64,000 nt of DNA from Mycobacteroides franklinii (GCF_002013895.1 NZ_MAFQ01000005.1:62001-126000), one strand, 5' to 3'. Positions 46,747 to 56,529 are shown, counted from the stretch's first letter. Numbers and translations are program-made. Notes: generated by a model from the sequence alone, not told the origin.

Positions 46747-47754
46747 GTGAAGTGGCTGGCCAAACTCCGTATCGATGGGTTCCTGCTGGGGCTGTTCGCC
46801 GCGATGGCGATCGGACTGCTGCTCCCCGCGCGGGGTGAAGCCGCCGATGTCCTGGACTGGGCGACCAAGATCGCCATCGCACTGCTGTTCTTCCTCTACG
46901 GAACGCGGCTCGAGCCGCGCGAGGCGCTTGAGGGGCTCAAGCACTGGAAACTGCACACCACGGTGCTGGCGGCGACCTATGTGCTGTTTCCGCTGCTCGG
47001 GCTGGCGATGCGGCTGTTGGTGCCCTCGGTGCTGACCGATGACCTCTACACGGGTGTGCTGTATCTGTGCCTGCTGCCCTCGACGGTGCAGTCCTCGATT
47101 GCCTTCACGTCCATTGCCCGCGGCAATGTCGCAGCGGCGGTGGTGAGTGCGTCGGTGTCGAACATGTTGGGTGTCTTTATGACTCCCGTGCTGGTGATGC
47201 TGCTCATGCAGACGACCGGGGAGGCGACGGTCTCACCCACCGCCATCCTGGAGATCGTCGTGCAGCTGTTGTTGCCCTTCGTTGCCGGTCAGTTGTTGCG
47301 GCCCAAGCTGTATCGAGTGTTGTCGCACACCACACTCACCAAGGTTGTCGACCGTGGCTCCGTCTACCTGGTGGTTTATGCGGCGTTCAGCGCGGGGATG
47401 GTCGAACACGTCTGGCAGGGCCTGCAGCCCTCCCGGCTGCTGGCCGTCTTCGCGGTCAGCATCGTGCTCCTGGCGGTGGTGTTGGGTATCACGGCGGGAG
47501 TGGCCCGCCTACTGCGGTTCGACCGGGCAGACCGCATTGTGGTGATCTTCTGCGGGTCGAAGAAGAGCCTGGCGACCGGATTGCCGATGGCGACGGTGCT
47601 CTTCGCGGGGCATCCGGTGGGTCTGATCGTGCTGCCGCTGATGATCTTCCACCAGATCCAATTGATCACCTGTGCCGCGCTGGCCGGCCGGTGGGGGCGG
47701 GCCGCGGAAGCAGACGCAGCGACAGTCGGAGGCGAGACCGTCTCTGCTGCCTGA
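46747..47754 (+). CDS. bile acid:sodium symporter (BASS) family transporter
   Basis: A 335-residue membrane protein with about ten predicted transmembrane helices and BASS signatures (LPSTVQSSIAFTSIARGN, and CGSKKSLATGLPMATVLF). The family transports organic anions such as bile acids or pantoate with Na+. The start is GTG 46747 (VKWLAKLRIDGFLLGLF); 26 codons upstream overlap the LysR promoter and are discarded. Substrate unknown; control by the divergent LysR is likely. Confidence 0.87.
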   Translation: MKWLAKLRIDGFLLGLFAAMAIGLLLPARGEAADVLDWATKIAIALLFFLYGTRLEPREALEGLKHWKLHTTVLAATYVLFPLLGLAMRLLVPSVLTDDLYTGVLYLCLLPSTVQSSIAFTSIARGNVAAAVVSASVSNMLGVFMTPVLVMLLMQTTGEATVSPTAILEIVVQLLLPFVAGQLLRPKLYRVLSHTTLTKVVDRGSVYLVVYAAFSAGMVEHVWQGLQPSRLLAVFAVSIVLLAVVLGITAGVARLLRFDRADRIVVIFCGSKKSLATGLPMATVLFAGHPVGLIVLPLMIFHQIQLITCAALAGRWGRAAEADAATVGGETVSAA

Positions 47755-47835
47755 CCTTTGCGCATGATCCGGCTCGCTATCGCCTCGGTGCGGTATTGGG
47801 TAGCCTGGGACGGCTAGCGCGAGGAAGGCGGTGGA

Positions 47836-48600
47836 ATGCCAGAAGGCGACACGGTTTTCCGAACAGCGCGGCGCTTGGCCGATGCACTGGCAGGCCGGAC
47901 ACTCACTGGCTGTGATATCCGTGTTCCACGTTTCGCAACTGTCGATTTGAGCGGGGAACGGGTTGACGACGTGGTGGCGCGGGGAAAGCATCTATTCATT
48001 CGCGTGGGCCGGGCCAGCATTCACTCGCATCTGAAAATGGATGGCAGTTGGCGGATCGTCCCCACTCATGGGTCCGTCCCTGCTTGGGACCATCGCATCA
48101 GAGCGGTACTCACCACCGACCACTCGGTGGCTCTCGGTATCAGCTTGGGTGCTTTGGATGTGGTCGCGCGGGAGCGGGAAAATGACATCGTGGGTCACCT
48201 AGGTCCGGATCTGCTTGGGGCAGATTGGGATCCCGTCGTCGCTGTGGAGCGATTGATGGCGCGGGCCGATGATGAGCTGAGCGCGACGCTTCTCGACCAG
48301 AGGGTCATGGCGGGCATAGGCAACGTGTATTGCAACGAACTGTGTTTTTTGGCCGGGTTGCTGCCCACAACGCCGGTGGGAGACCTCGTCGATCCCGCGA
48401 GTCTCGTTGAGCGCGCCCATACGTTGTTGCATATGAACAAGGACAACCACCGCAGGACCACGACCGGCGATCCGCGGCCCGGCCGTGAGCTGTGGGTTTA
48501 CGGTCGACATGGAAAGCCTTGCCGCCGTTGCGGAACCCGTATCTCACGCGATCAGGCGCTGCCGCGCGTCGCGTATTGGTGCCCTAGTTGCCAGCGGTAG
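47836..48600 (+). CDS. nei2: endonuclease VIII-like DNA glycosylase
   Basis: A 254-residue Fpg/Nei-family glycosylase-AP lyase. The catalytic N-terminus MPEGDTVFRTARRL is intact (Pro1-Glu2 after Met removal). The H2TH region (LDQRVMAGIGNVYCNELCF) and a C-terminal zinc finger (CRRCG ... CPSC) are present. It resembles the mycobacterial Nei2 and would excise oxidised pyrimidines. It is monocistronic, slightly overlapping nothing, with 37 bp to the next gene. Confidence 0.92.
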   Translation: MPEGDTVFRTARRLADALAGRTLTGCDIRVPRFATVDLSGERVDDVVARGKHLFIRVGRASIHSHLKMDGSWRIVPTHGSVPAWDHRIRAVLTTDHSVALGISLGALDVVARERENDIVGHLGPDLLGADWDPVVAVERLMARADDELSATLLDQRVMAGIGNVYCNELCFLAGLLPTTPVGDLVDPASLVERAHTLLHMNKDNHRRTTTGDPRPGRELWVYGRHGKPCRRCGTRISRDQALPRVAYWCPSCQR

Positions 48601-48637
48601 CGCCCGGGTGTCGGAGGGCTGGCTTAAAGTTCATCCA

Positions 48638-49333
48638 ATGATGCTGCGGCGTTTCCGACGGAGGGCTGCCCGTATGCGGCGACGCCTGTCGCGCGCATTG
48701 GTCGTACTGATCGTCGTGGTGCTGGCAGGGCCCGTCACCGCACTGATTGTTTGGCCTGGCGTTCTGGTGTACCGGAATACGGGAGACCCAGCGCTTGCGG
48801 CGTTGGCGCTAGTGGCATATCTGGCGGCGCCGTACGCCGTCTATCTGATCCTGCGCAGCCTGGGATGGACTCTGCGGGCACTTGGTGACACGATGGCGCG
48901 ACGCCGATACGACGCCCAGTTACGAAGGTATACAAGACTGTCCGGACTCGACGAGATCGACGAGATGTCCGGTGCCGATTTCGAGACATTTGTGGCGGCC
49001 CGGATGCACGGTGCGGGATGGCACGTCGAAACCACGCCGGCATCCAGTGATTACGGTGTCGACCTGATAGCCACGAATCGGCGCGATGTCGTGGCCGTGC
49101 AATGCAAGCGCTACTCGAAACCGGTAGGTGTCAGGGCTGTTCAAGAGGCTGTTGCGGGGGCGCGGCACTATGACTGCACCCGCGCCATGGTGGTCAGCAA
49201 TCAGGATTTCACCCGCCAGGCCTACGCGCTGGCCGCGAGCAGCAGGTGTGAGCTCATCGGTCGGGATCGACTGCCGCGCTGGCTGAATCAGAGTGAGGTG
49301 TCCGCTTCCTCGAACGCCGCACCGCCCAGATGA
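48638..49333 (+). CDS. Mrr-like restriction endonuclease with membrane N-terminus
   Basis: A 231-residue protein: two N-terminal transmembrane helices (ALVVLIVVVLAGPVTALIVW and ALAALALVAYLAAPYAVYLIL), then a PD-(D/E)XK nuclease domain of the Mrr-cat/DUF2034 type (FETFVAARMHGAGWHVETT, then DYGVDLIATN and AVQCKRYS). The active-site D and QxK are intact. ATG 48638 is chosen; the 51 codons upstream overlap Nei2. Membrane-bound Mrr-like nucleases are poorly characterised and may act in foreign-DNA degradation or DNA turnover. Confidence 0.85.
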   Translation: MMLRRFRRRAARMRRRLSRALVVLIVVVLAGPVTALIVWPGVLVYRNTGDPALAALALVAYLAAPYAVYLILRSLGWTLRALGDTMARRRYDAQLRRYTRLSGLDEIDEMSGADFETFVAARMHGAGWHVETTPASSDYGVDLIATNRRDVVAVQCKRYSKPVGVRAVQEAVAGARHYDCTRAMVVSNQDFTRQAYALAASSRCELIGRDRLPRWLNQSEVSASSNAAPPR

Positions 49334-49919
49334 CAACCAACAAGGCAACCCCGAAGAGCGGATAGCCCATAGCGATGCGTGCGATTGCCAGCCAGCCGAC
49401 CGAATCCTGGGCATAGAACCACTCCTGCACAACAAATCTGGATGCGAACACCGCCGCGAGGATCAGGGTCGCCACCGCGAAGGCGGATCGCGACGGTTTG
49501 TCGTCGCGCCAGCGTTGCCCGGTGCCGGTGAAGCCGTGCCAGATCACACCCGCGAGTGGCCAGCCCACCACCACCGACGTCGCGAAAACGACTGCGGCGA
49601 TAAGATTGGTCCAAATGCCCATGAGGAAAAAGCCCTTGGCGGATCCGATCTGGTAGGCGATTGCCGCCGAGATGGCGACCCCGAACAACCCGGATATCGC
49701 AGGTTGTAGCGGCTGGTTGCGTAACCATCGCCATGCCGCGATGGCCGCCGCGGTGGCCAGGGATATCCAGATTGCGCCTGCCAAGCCAAAAGCGCTGTTG
49801 CCCAAGGTAAAAGTAACGCTTGGCAGGCCCGCGTAGATGACCCCGGCTAGGCCTCCGGCCTGTTCGAGCACGGTGGGTCTGCGTTCGTAACTCTCGGGCA
49901 GCTCGGAAATCTCGGTCAC
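49254..49919 (-). CDS. DUF3159-family membrane protein
   Basis: A 221-residue integral membrane protein with about six predicted helices (GVIYAGLPSVTFTLGNSAFG, then AIWISLATAAAIAAWRW, and others). It matches the actinobacterial DUF3159 family of unknown function. GTG 49919 overlaps the S9 peptidase stop (GTGA), so it is coupled downstream of that gene. Its 3' end overlaps the convergent Mrr-like gene by 80 bp. Confidence 0.82.
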   Translation of the reverse strand: MTEISELPESYERRPTVLEQAGGLAGVIYAGLPSVTFTLGNSAFGLAGAIWISLATAAAIAAWRWLRNQPLQPAISGLFGVAISAAIAYQIGSAKGFFLMGIWTNLIAAVVFATSVVVGWPLAGVIWHGFTGTGQRWRDDKPSRSAFAVATLILAAVFASRFVVQEWFYAQDSVGWLAIARIAMGYPLFGVALLVVIWAVRRSRKRTPHSDSASAAVDPDR

Positions 49920-51784
49920 GGCACCTGCCGTCCACCTAGATGCTGGGCCAGGAATCGTTCTGTCGCACGGTACAGGTCTATCTGATTCTCCGGATTCAGG
50001 AATCCGTGCCCTTCATCCGTCTTGACCATGTATTCGACCTCGACTCCGCGGGCGCGTAGGGCCGCCACGATGTTGTCGGATTCGGCCTGGACCACACGAA
50101 CATCGTTGGCGCCCTGCGCTACCAGTAGTGGGGTGCGAATCTGGTCCACCCGGCTGATGGGCGATCGGGCGAGCATGTCGGCTTCCTGCTCCGGTACGGC
50201 GGGATCCCCGACGTACCGGTACCAGTTGTTGGCCAGGTTCGGCCGCACAAACGGCGGAAGGGTGCGCATGAAATTCGCCAGATTCGAAATGCCCACGTAG
50301 TCGATGGCGGCCGCGAAGACGTCGGGGGTGAAGGTGACCCCGACCAGCGCCGAGTACCCGCCATACGAGCCGCCGAAGATCGCTACCCGACTGGGGTCCG
50401 CATAGCCCAGCTTGACCGCCCAGTCGACGGCATCGATCAGATCGTCGTGCATCTTGCCCGCAAATTCCCCGATGGCGGCCTTGGTGAAGGCCTTTCCGTA
50501 GCCGGTGGATCCGCGGAAGTTGACCTGCAGCACCGCGTATCCGCGATTCGCCAGGAACTGCACCGCCGGATCGAAGCCCCAGCTGTCGCGATGCCACGGC
50601 CCGCCATGGACAACGAGGACCAGGGGGAGCCCGGCGGGCTCCACTCCGACGGGCAGCGTCAGATACGAGTGCAAGTCCAAGCCGTCGCGTGAGGCGATGG
50701 TGACCGGAGCCATGGGTGCCAGGTCCGCCGGATCCAGGTGTGGAAATGGGCGGAACAGCTGCCGGCTCTCGCCCGTCGCGTGGTCGTAGAAGTACGTGAC
50801 ACCCGGATCTCGGTCGTGGGTGAAACTGACCACCCAGCGCCGGCCTTCGTCATCAGACGAGATCTCGCTGAGGTCGCCCTCCGAGAGCCCCTGGAGCTTG
50901 TCGAGCACTGGGGCGAAATCCGGATCGAGGACACGAATTTCCTGGCGCTCGCCGAGATACCGAACCGCCAGCAGCTCGCCGGTCTTCCGATGCCGGATCA
51001 GGGTCGGCGCCAGGCCCAGCGCGGCGGAAAGGTCGAACACCGGGTGGCTGTCGACTTCGGATTCCTCGCCGGTGGCGAGGTCGAGCCGGACCAGACGCGT
51101 ACGGTCAGTGTCACGGCTGGAACCCATCCACAATCCGGTGCCGTCCGGTGTCAGCTGAGTCGGATGCATTCCGACCGGGTAGTCCGCGCCGTTGTATACG
51201 CAGAGTGGTCGCAGCGTCCCGGACGCGTACCGCGAGAACTCGATATCGCCTGCGGGCGTCAGCGATTGGGTGAATACCTCATGATGCGGGCCGCAGAACC
51301 ACGCCATGACGTCGCCGGGGTTTTCGGCGAGCATGGTCAGCTCTCCCGAGGTGACATCGAGCTCGTAGAGGTCGATGTGGTCGATTCTGCGGTGGTTGAG
51401 TTGGATGTACACCTTGCCGGGGCGACCGTGTGGTCGTTCCAGGCCCAGCAGTCGCACTCCGGGGTACGGTGTCAGATCCACCGCCGGCGCGTCGGGGTGG
51501 TTCAAGTCCACGCGATACAGGTGCCAGTTCTCGTCGCCGCCGGAATCCTGCACGTAAAGCAGCCAGCGTGGATCGTCTGCCCAGAAAAAACCGGTGACGC
51601 TTCGCGTTTCGTCGTAGGTGACGCACCGCGTTTCCTCCGAATCGACACTCTGAACCCACACATTGAGGCGGTTCTTCCGCGGGGCCAGATATGCGATCGT
51701 GCTTCCGTCGGGTGAAATCGATGCGGATGCGCGGACGGGCGGATCGAAGAATTCTTCGACGGTGATGAGCCGGGGCAGCCCCAT
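49916..51784 (-). CDS. S9-family prolyl oligopeptidase-like serine peptidase
   Basis: A 622-residue peptidase. The first two-thirds form a beta-propeller. The C-terminal hydrolase domain has the Ser nucleophile in FGGSYGGYSALVG (about residue 472), an Asp near 561 (GANDVRVV) and His near 591 (DEGHGFL). Such enzymes cleave short peptides or acyl-peptides after Pro or acyl groups. ATG 51784 begins MGLPRLITVEEFF. There is no signal peptide, so it is cytoplasmic. Confidence 0.9.
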   Translation of the reverse strand: MGLPRLITVEEFFDPPVRASASISPDGSTIAYLAPRKNRLNVWVQSVDSEETRCVTYDETRSVTGFFWADDPRWLLYVQDSGGDENWHLYRVDLNHPDAPAVDLTPYPGVRLLGLERPHGRPGKVYIQLNHRRIDHIDLYELDVTSGELTMLAENPGDVMAWFCGPHHEVFTQSLTPAGDIEFSRYASGTLRPLCVYNGADYPVGMHPTQLTPDGTGLWMGSSRDTDRTRLVRLDLATGEESEVDSHPVFDLSAALGLAPTLIRHRKTGELLAVRYLGERQEIRVLDPDFAPVLDKLQGLSEGDLSEISSDDEGRRWVVSFTHDRDPGVTYFYDHATGESRQLFRPFPHLDPADLAPMAPVTIASRDGLDLHSYLTLPVGVEPAGLPLVLVVHGGPWHRDSWGFDPAVQFLANRGYAVLQVNFRGSTGYGKAFTKAAIGEFAGKMHDDLIDAVDWAVKLGYADPSRVAIFGGSYGGYSALVGVTFTPDVFAAAIDYVGISNLANFMRTLPPFVRPNLANNWYRYVGDPAVPEQEADMLARSPISRVDQIRTPLLVAQGANDVRVVQAESDNIVAALRARGVEVEYMVKTDEGHGFLNPENQIDLYRATERFLAQHLGGRQVP

Positions 51785-51829
51785 ATGTGTTCCTCTCGGT
51801 GTCGACTGACACCAGGAGAAACCATGCCG

Positions 51830-53113
51830 CTACGGCACGGTCAACTGCAGTGTCGCTGACCTGCGAAACGGTGATCGAATTGTCGCGATGACGTGGTGAC
51901 GGTTGACGATCAAACCGGCGATCGCCAGTACGCCGTAGACACCGCACAGGATGAGCCGACCATGGGTTGAGGTGATGGGGAACTGGATCACAAAGAGTGC
52001 CAGTAGCGCCCACGCGGTCGCGCGGTGGAACCGTAACGCGAGGATCAGTGCCACGCCCATCATGGTTTGTGTTGCGGTCAGCAGGGTTTCCTCAACCTGA
52101 CGAGCGTCCAGGACCAACGAGAATCCCCCGCCGCCTGCCAGATGTGCGATCGGCAGCGACCCGATCAACAGTGTCCACTGGTTGACCTTGGACGAGATCA
52201 GCGTCGCGATGGCTGCGGTTCCCTTGCCTCGGGCGGCGAAAATCGCGGCAATGATGAATTCGGGTGCTTCAGATGCCAGCGGTGCGAGCCACTGCACCAG
52301 CAGGAACTGGTCTATGCCCAATTGTGTTCCGGCGCTTACCAGGCTGTTGGCAAAGGGCTCGGCGCACAACAGGATGATGGAGGCGGCGAGGACGAACATC
52401 GTGATGACCGTGCTGCGCCGCATCTGCTTGGGCAGCATCCCAATGGCCGCAGCCGTGCCCACCAGATCAGGTTCCTCGGCCTCGCCCCGGCTGATGGTGA
52501 ACAGGTAGAACCCGAACCACGCCAGTAGCGCGATACCGAGCACGAGGTGAATCTGGCCGCTGGCCGGGATGATGAACGCCACCACACCGGCCACCAACAG
52601 GAAGCCAAGCTCGATGCGGTTGGACTGCTCCAGCGACAGCAGATTGACAGGGCGGCCGGATGTCTTGCGGGCCACCGCAAGTGCGATGAGAACGACGACG
52701 GGCCAACCGAGTCCCATCAACAAACGATTTGACCCAGTCATGTTCGCCGCGGCGTATTGGCTGTACTCCGGAACCTGGCCGGAGATGTAGGCGTAGTAGA
52801 GGTCGACCGCATACTCGGGCAGTACCGCGATCAAGGCCAAGACTGCGATCGCCAGGCCACCGGAGACGTCAATCTGCGCGGCCTCAGCGGCCCATGCCAA
52901 AACGAAACTGGCGGCCACTACCGCGGCGCCATAGATCACGAGTGAGATGACCGGATTCGGGTGCAAACCGCCGATTCGTGTGATCAGCGCCGGCGCCATG
53001 AACAAGGCGGTGATGCACACCGACCGGAGGAGTTGACGCCGTAGTCCGCCGACCAGGGCGGGCGTACTCGCGGTGCTGTGCACGGCATCCTCTCTCAGGT
53101 CTGGCAGGGACAT
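51830..53113 (-). CDS. sodium/calcium-exchanger family membrane protein
   Basis: A 427-residue membrane protein with about eleven predicted helices of the CaCA superfamily. Two inverted-repeat acidic motifs are LALIAVLPEYAVDLYYAY and PLASEAPEFIIAAIFAA, which supply the ion-binding Glu residues. ATG 53113 is chosen; the 32 upstream codons lack homology. It likely exchanges a divalent cation (Ca2+ or similar) for Na+ or H+. It is divergent from the MerR gene across 277 bp containing the MerR-like dyad. Confidence 0.85.
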   Translation of the reverse strand: MSLPDLREDAVHSTASTPALVGGLRRQLLRSVCITALFMAPALITRIGGLHPNPVISLVIYGAAVVAASFVLAWAAEAAQIDVSGGLAIAVLALIAVLPEYAVDLYYAYISGQVPEYSQYAAANMTGSNRLLMGLGWPVVVLIALAVARKTSGRPVNLLSLEQSNRIELGFLLVAGVVAFIIPASGQIHLVLGIALLAWFGFYLFTISRGEAEEPDLVGTAAAIGMLPKQMRRSTVITMFVLAASIILLCAEPFANSLVSAGTQLGIDQFLLVQWLAPLASEAPEFIIAAIFAARGKGTAAIATLISSKVNQWTLLIGSLPIAHLAGGGGFSLVLDARQVEETLLTATQTMMGVALILALRFHRATAWALLALFVIQFPITSTHGRLILCGVYGVLAIAGLIVNRHHVIATIRSPFRRSATLQLTVP

Positions 53114-53326
53114 GAGTGTTCCCTGCCGATCAGGTCGCAGACACAAGCTAACACCGTCGCACACTTCCAGCAACAGATTGATACCCCTGCGTGACACGCC
53201 TGAAATCACAAAATTGCCAGCTAGTAGCCACCTTTATTGATTCTTCGGGTACCCTAATATGAATGTGTGGCAAACCGGACTGCCGACAGGGCCGGGTAAT
53301 GGCTGATCGGGTGCGGGTTTCGGGTG

Positions 53327-53355
53327 TTGACTGTGCCGTGGCGGCATAGTGTCAA
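53327..53355. promoter_or_regulatory. MerR-type dyad
   Basis: TTGACTGTGCC ... GGCATAGTGTCAA, an imperfect inverted repeat about 35 bp upstream of the MerR GTG. The TTGAC start and TGTCAA end resemble actinobacterial MerR autoregulatory sites. The rest of the 277-bp gap shows no other feature. Confidence 0.4.
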
Positions 53356-53390
53356 GTGGCGGCATGTCAGTGCGGGCTGAAGGAGTGACG

Positions 53391-54122
53391 GTGGGCTGGA
53401 GCACCCGGGAGCTTGCCGAACTTGCCGGCACCAGCCTGCGCACGGTGCGTCACTATCACGACATTGGTGTGCTGGGTGAGCCCGAACGCCGGTCCAATGG
53501 TTACAAGAGTTACGGCGTCGCACACCTGGTTCGGGTCCTGCAGATCAAACGCCTCACCGGTTTGGGTCTCTCCTTGAAGCAGATCGCGGATATGGACGAG
53601 ACCAACGAAGATCCGCAGGAGGCATTGCGCGCACTAGATGCGGAGTTGGCCGCCACCATCGAACGGCTACACAATGTGCGCAGGGAGCTGGGGCAGATAC
53701 TGTCCAGTGAGGTCGCGGCGGATCTTCCGGCCGAATTCGGCGCCGCTGCAGTGAATGTGGAGCTGTCGGACACGGATCGTTCGCTCGCCTTTGTGATGTC
53801 CAGGGTGCTGGGCCCGGTCGGACTGCAGGCCTTCGTGGGGATGTTCCTGGATCAGCAGGACCGAGAGCTCGATCGTGAGCTCGAGAACCTGTCCGCCGAT
53901 GCCGACGAGCAGACACGTGCCAACCTCGCCGAGCGAATGTCGCTGCAGGCCCATCGGTTGTATGCCGATCATCCCGGCATGCTGAACTCGACCGCGGATG
54001 CTCCTCGCGGTCAGCGCTTTGCCGAGCGCACCGTGGCCCAAGCCCTGTTGGATCTATTCAACCCGGCTCAGCTGGATGTCCTGGTTCGCGTCGGTGCCGC
54101 GATCCGATCCAATCCCTCCTGA
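53391..54122 (+). CDS. MerR-family transcriptional regulator
   Basis: A 243-residue MerR regulator. The N-terminal winged HTH is WSTRELAELAGTSLRTVRHYHDIGVL, followed by a dimerisation coiled coil and a C-terminal domain of the TipA-like size. GTG 53391 is chosen because GAAGGAG lies 4-5 bp upstream; GTG 53349 and ATG 53364 are open but have no ribosome site. The upstream dyad may be its autoregulatory operator. The likely ligand is unknown. Confidence 0.87.
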   Translation: MGWSTRELAELAGTSLRTVRHYHDIGVLGEPERRSNGYKSYGVAHLVRVLQIKRLTGLGLSLKQIADMDETNEDPQEALRALDAELAATIERLHNVRRELGQILSSEVAADLPAEFGAAAVNVELSDTDRSLAFVMSRVLGPVGLQAFVGMFLDQQDRELDRELENLSADADEQTRANLAERMSLQAHRLYADHPGMLNSTADAPRGQRFAERTVAQALLDLFNPAQLDVLVRVGAAIRSNPS

Positions 54123-54138
54123 GTCGTCTGGCCTCGGG

Positions 54139-54339
54139 TCAGGGGCTGGGTTGGGGGATATTGCATTGGGTGACTACCGGATTGAGGCCGGCGTAGTTGA
54201 GAGGACCGGCGACGACGGTCAGCGCGATGGTCCCTGCGCTGGCGCAGGTTTGTGGGCTGCTGGTGAAGTATCCGCGTTGGGCAACGGCGATCGCCCCGAT
54301 GATCAACCAGATGGCCAAAAGCATTCCTGCGTAACGCAT
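54139..54339 (-). CDS. small membrane protein, conserved hypothetical
   Basis: A 66-residue protein with one N-terminal transmembrane helix (YAGMLLAIWLIIGAIAVAQ) and two Cys in the short tail (QTCASAG, VTQCNIP). ATG 54339 has a strong AGGAGGA upstream, so it is translated. It is convergent with MerR. Function unknown. Confidence 0.7.
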   Translation of the reverse strand: MRYAGMLLAIWLIIGAIAVAQRGYFTSSPQTCASAGTIALTVVAGPLNYAGLNPVVTQCNIPQPSP

Positions 54340-54369
54340 GGTGTCCTCCTGCCATTTCTGTGAGCGAGG

Positions 54370-54525
54370 TCAGTAGTAGTGGCGACGGCCACCGACGGCG
54401 TGTCCCATGCGGCCCGCGACCATGAGGATCAAGCCGACGACCATGAGAACGACTCCGGCGGTCCACAGCAGGCCGATATCAAGGAAGTATCCGGCGGCCA
54501 ACAGGATGAGTCCCAGGATGATCAT
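54370..54525 (-). CDS. DUF6131-like small membrane protein
   Basis: A 51-residue, almost entirely hydrophobic protein (MIILGLILLAAGYFLDIGLL...) ending in GGRRHYY, matching the actinobacterial DUF6131 small membrane family. ATG 54525 has GAGAGG at a good spacing. Not recognised beyond that family. Confidence 0.7.
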   Translation of the reverse strand: MIILGLILLAAGYFLDIGLLWTAGVVLMVVGLILMVAGRMGHAVGGRRHYY

Positions 54526-54715
54526 GACACTCACACCTCTCATTTTGTTTACGACGTCAACTATACCCCGAGGCTCTGCTTTGGGGGAGGGATTTGGCCG
54601 TTGAAGCCGCGCACCCGGCCCCTCGCGGCGCGATCCGTTAACGGTGTGCACAGCAACAGAATTCGATGTTGATGCGAGGCGCCTTGGCATGCCGACACCT
54701 CCGCGAGTAAGAGCG

Positions 54716-56128
54716 TCACCGAAGATGTAGGAGTGCGGCGTTCGCGGCATGTACACCACACATACCGTGTGCGCCGGGCCCCGGCGGGGCGGCTGCAGAA
54801 CAGATGAACATTCCCGGTACACCGAGGCTGTATGGGGCCAGGCTGATGCGGGGACCGAACACCAGCTGCCGGATGTCCTTCGCGCCAGTCATGATGTCCC
54901 CACCCACGTAATTGGCGTTGTACACGGACATTTCTGTTGTGGAGCGTACTGCCGTGCCGACCACGCACTCCCGGAAACCGGGCGCGAACCGTTCGATTTG
55001 GCAGATGATCGCCTCGGTGGCGTCCCCGGTGTAACCGAATGGCACGTGGGCGTATGTCCAGAGCGGATGGATGTTACCGGCGGAACGCCGAGGATCGGCA
55101 AGATACTGTTGCCCGACGAGCACGAAGGGGCGGTCGGGCATGATGCCGCGATGGATTTGACGCTCGGTGGATGCGATCTCGTCGTAGGAGCCACCGAGAT
55201 GCACGGTGCCGGCGCGGTGAGCGTTGGGGTTGGTCCACGGGACGCCGCCCTCAATCGCGAAGTCAACCTTGAAGGCGCCGGGGCCATGTCGAAAATGCTT
55301 GAGTGAGCGCAGAACTCCTGGTGGTAGCCGATCGTCGAGGATCTTTGCAACAGATCCCGGTTCGAGATCAAGAAGAGTCAGATCTGCGTCGGGTAGTTGG
55401 CTGGCGCGGTCGATGCGAACCCCGGTGTGAAGTGTTCCGCCCAACTCGGTGAGTGTGTCGACCAGCGCCCGGACAAGTGAACCGGTGCCGCCTGAGACCA
55501 CGGGCCATCCGTATCGGTGTCCGGCGGTCATGATTCCGACGCCGACGGCTGCTGTCATCGGGTAGTGCAGGGGGCGAAAGGCATGTGCGGCGACACCGCC
55601 GAACAGTGCACGGCCGGGCTGGGTGCGTAACAGTCGTGCGATGGCGGACGCGGGCAGTACCGCCGGCAGCCCGAACCTGGCCATCTGTATCGGGTGACGC
55701 GGTACGCGCAGCAGCGGTGCCGTGATGTCCTCGGCGAGGGTGTCGAAATGCCTCGACGGATAGCCGAACAGTGCGCGCCAAGGGGCACCGTCGCTGCCCA
55801 ATTCTGTAGCCGTCTCGTCGACTGACCGGTAGAGAAGGCCAGCGGTGCCATCGTCGAGTGGATGAACGCAGTCGACTTCGGGTAACAGCCAGTGAACGCC
55901 GTGGCGGGCCAAGTCGAGACTCTTCAAGAACGGGGAACCGATGGCCATCGGGTGGGTGGCCGCACAGTCGTCATGGATGAGGCCGGGAGTCAAGAGCTCC
56001 GAGGAACGGCATCCGCCACCGGGGCGATCAGTGGCCTCCAACACAGTCACCGAGATCCCCGCACGGGCGAGAGTAATTGCTGCGGCCAGACCGTTGGGCC
56101 CGCTGCCGACGACTGTGGCGGTGCTCAT
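54716..56128 (-). CDS. phytoene-desaturase-like FAD oxidoreductase
   Basis: A 470-residue CrtI/phytoene-desaturase-like flavoprotein. The FAD motif VVGSGPNGLAAAITLARAG is N-terminal, with the RPGGGCRSSELL segment after it, and the C-terminal GAHGMCGVHAANAALL completes the FAD site. The substrate is not assignable; mycobacterial members handle isoprenoids and other hydrophobics. ATG 56128 is a normal start. The 54526-54715 interval between this and DUF6131 holds nothing else I can support. Confidence 0.86.
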   Translation of the reverse strand: MSTATVVGSGPNGLAAAITLARAGISVTVLEATDRPGGGCRSSELLTPGLIHDDCAATHPMAIGSPFLKSLDLARHGVHWLLPEVDCVHPLDDGTAGLLYRSVDETATELGSDGAPWRALFGYPSRHFDTLAEDITAPLLRVPRHPIQMARFGLPAVLPASAIARLLRTQPGRALFGGVAAHAFRPLHYPMTAAVGVGIMTAGHRYGWPVVSGGTGSLVRALVDTLTELGGTLHTGVRIDRASQLPDADLTLLDLEPGSVAKILDDRLPPGVLRSLKHFRHGPGAFKVDFAIEGGVPWTNPNAHRAGTVHLGGSYDEIASTERQIHRGIMPDRPFVLVGQQYLADPRRSAGNIHPLWTYAHVPFGYTGDATEAIICQIERFAPGFRECVVGTAVRSTTEMSVYNANYVGGDIMTGAKDIRQLVFGPRISLAPYSLGVPGMFICSAAAPPGPGAHGMCGVHAANAALLHLR

Positions 56129-56328
56129 GCGACTGCTACGAAGCTAGCGCGGGGATCACCAAAAATACAGGCGATCAACGAATTACAGGCGACCTGCACC
56201 GTTGCATCCACCCTCCGTCGTGCTTGTCACCGAAGTGTACAAACTTGGTTGCCGCGTGCTTGGCGGGCCATGAGCGGTGCCGTTCTCGTGGTTGACGAAA
56301 CTGTAAACGTAGTGCAAATTTTGACCCC

Positions 56329-56529
56329 GTGGCGGTACTCAGTGAGCAGACAGGGATCAGTGACCTTGTGGAGCAATTGCACGGTCGACATCCAGGCCTG
56401 ACCCGCGACGTGGTGGAGGCGGTGGTTCGTGCCGAACACTCCCGCTTCGATGACAGCCCGCTGCGCGATTACGTTCCGCTGCTGGTCGAACGGCGTGCTC
56501 GCGAGGAACTGGCGCTGCTGAGCCTGTAG
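56329..56529 (+). CDS. three-helix bundle dimerisation domain protein
   Basis: A 66-residue protein matching the small actinobacterial three-helix-bundle dimerisation domain family (ISDLVEQLHGRHPGLTRDVVEAVV, then RFDDSPLRDYVPLLVERRARE). It begins at GTG 56329 with no Shine-Dalgarno. A TTGACG -35 (56292-56297) and a weak AT-rich -10 near 56315-56321 would place transcription at or next to the GTG, so a leaderless transcript is likely. Function unknown; possibly a regulatory or scaffolding partner. Confidence 0.72.
   Translation: MAVLSEQTGISDLVEQLHGRHPGLTRDVVEAVVRAEHSRFDDSPLRDYVPLLVERRAREELALLSL

Noticed and set aside
50738..51715. 325-codon plus-strand open frame
   Set aside because: Antisense to the S9 peptidase propeller; no domain.
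56167..56192. ACAGGCGA direct repeat, 18-bp period
   Set aside because: Only two copies with no flanking structure; no basis to call it a repeat element.
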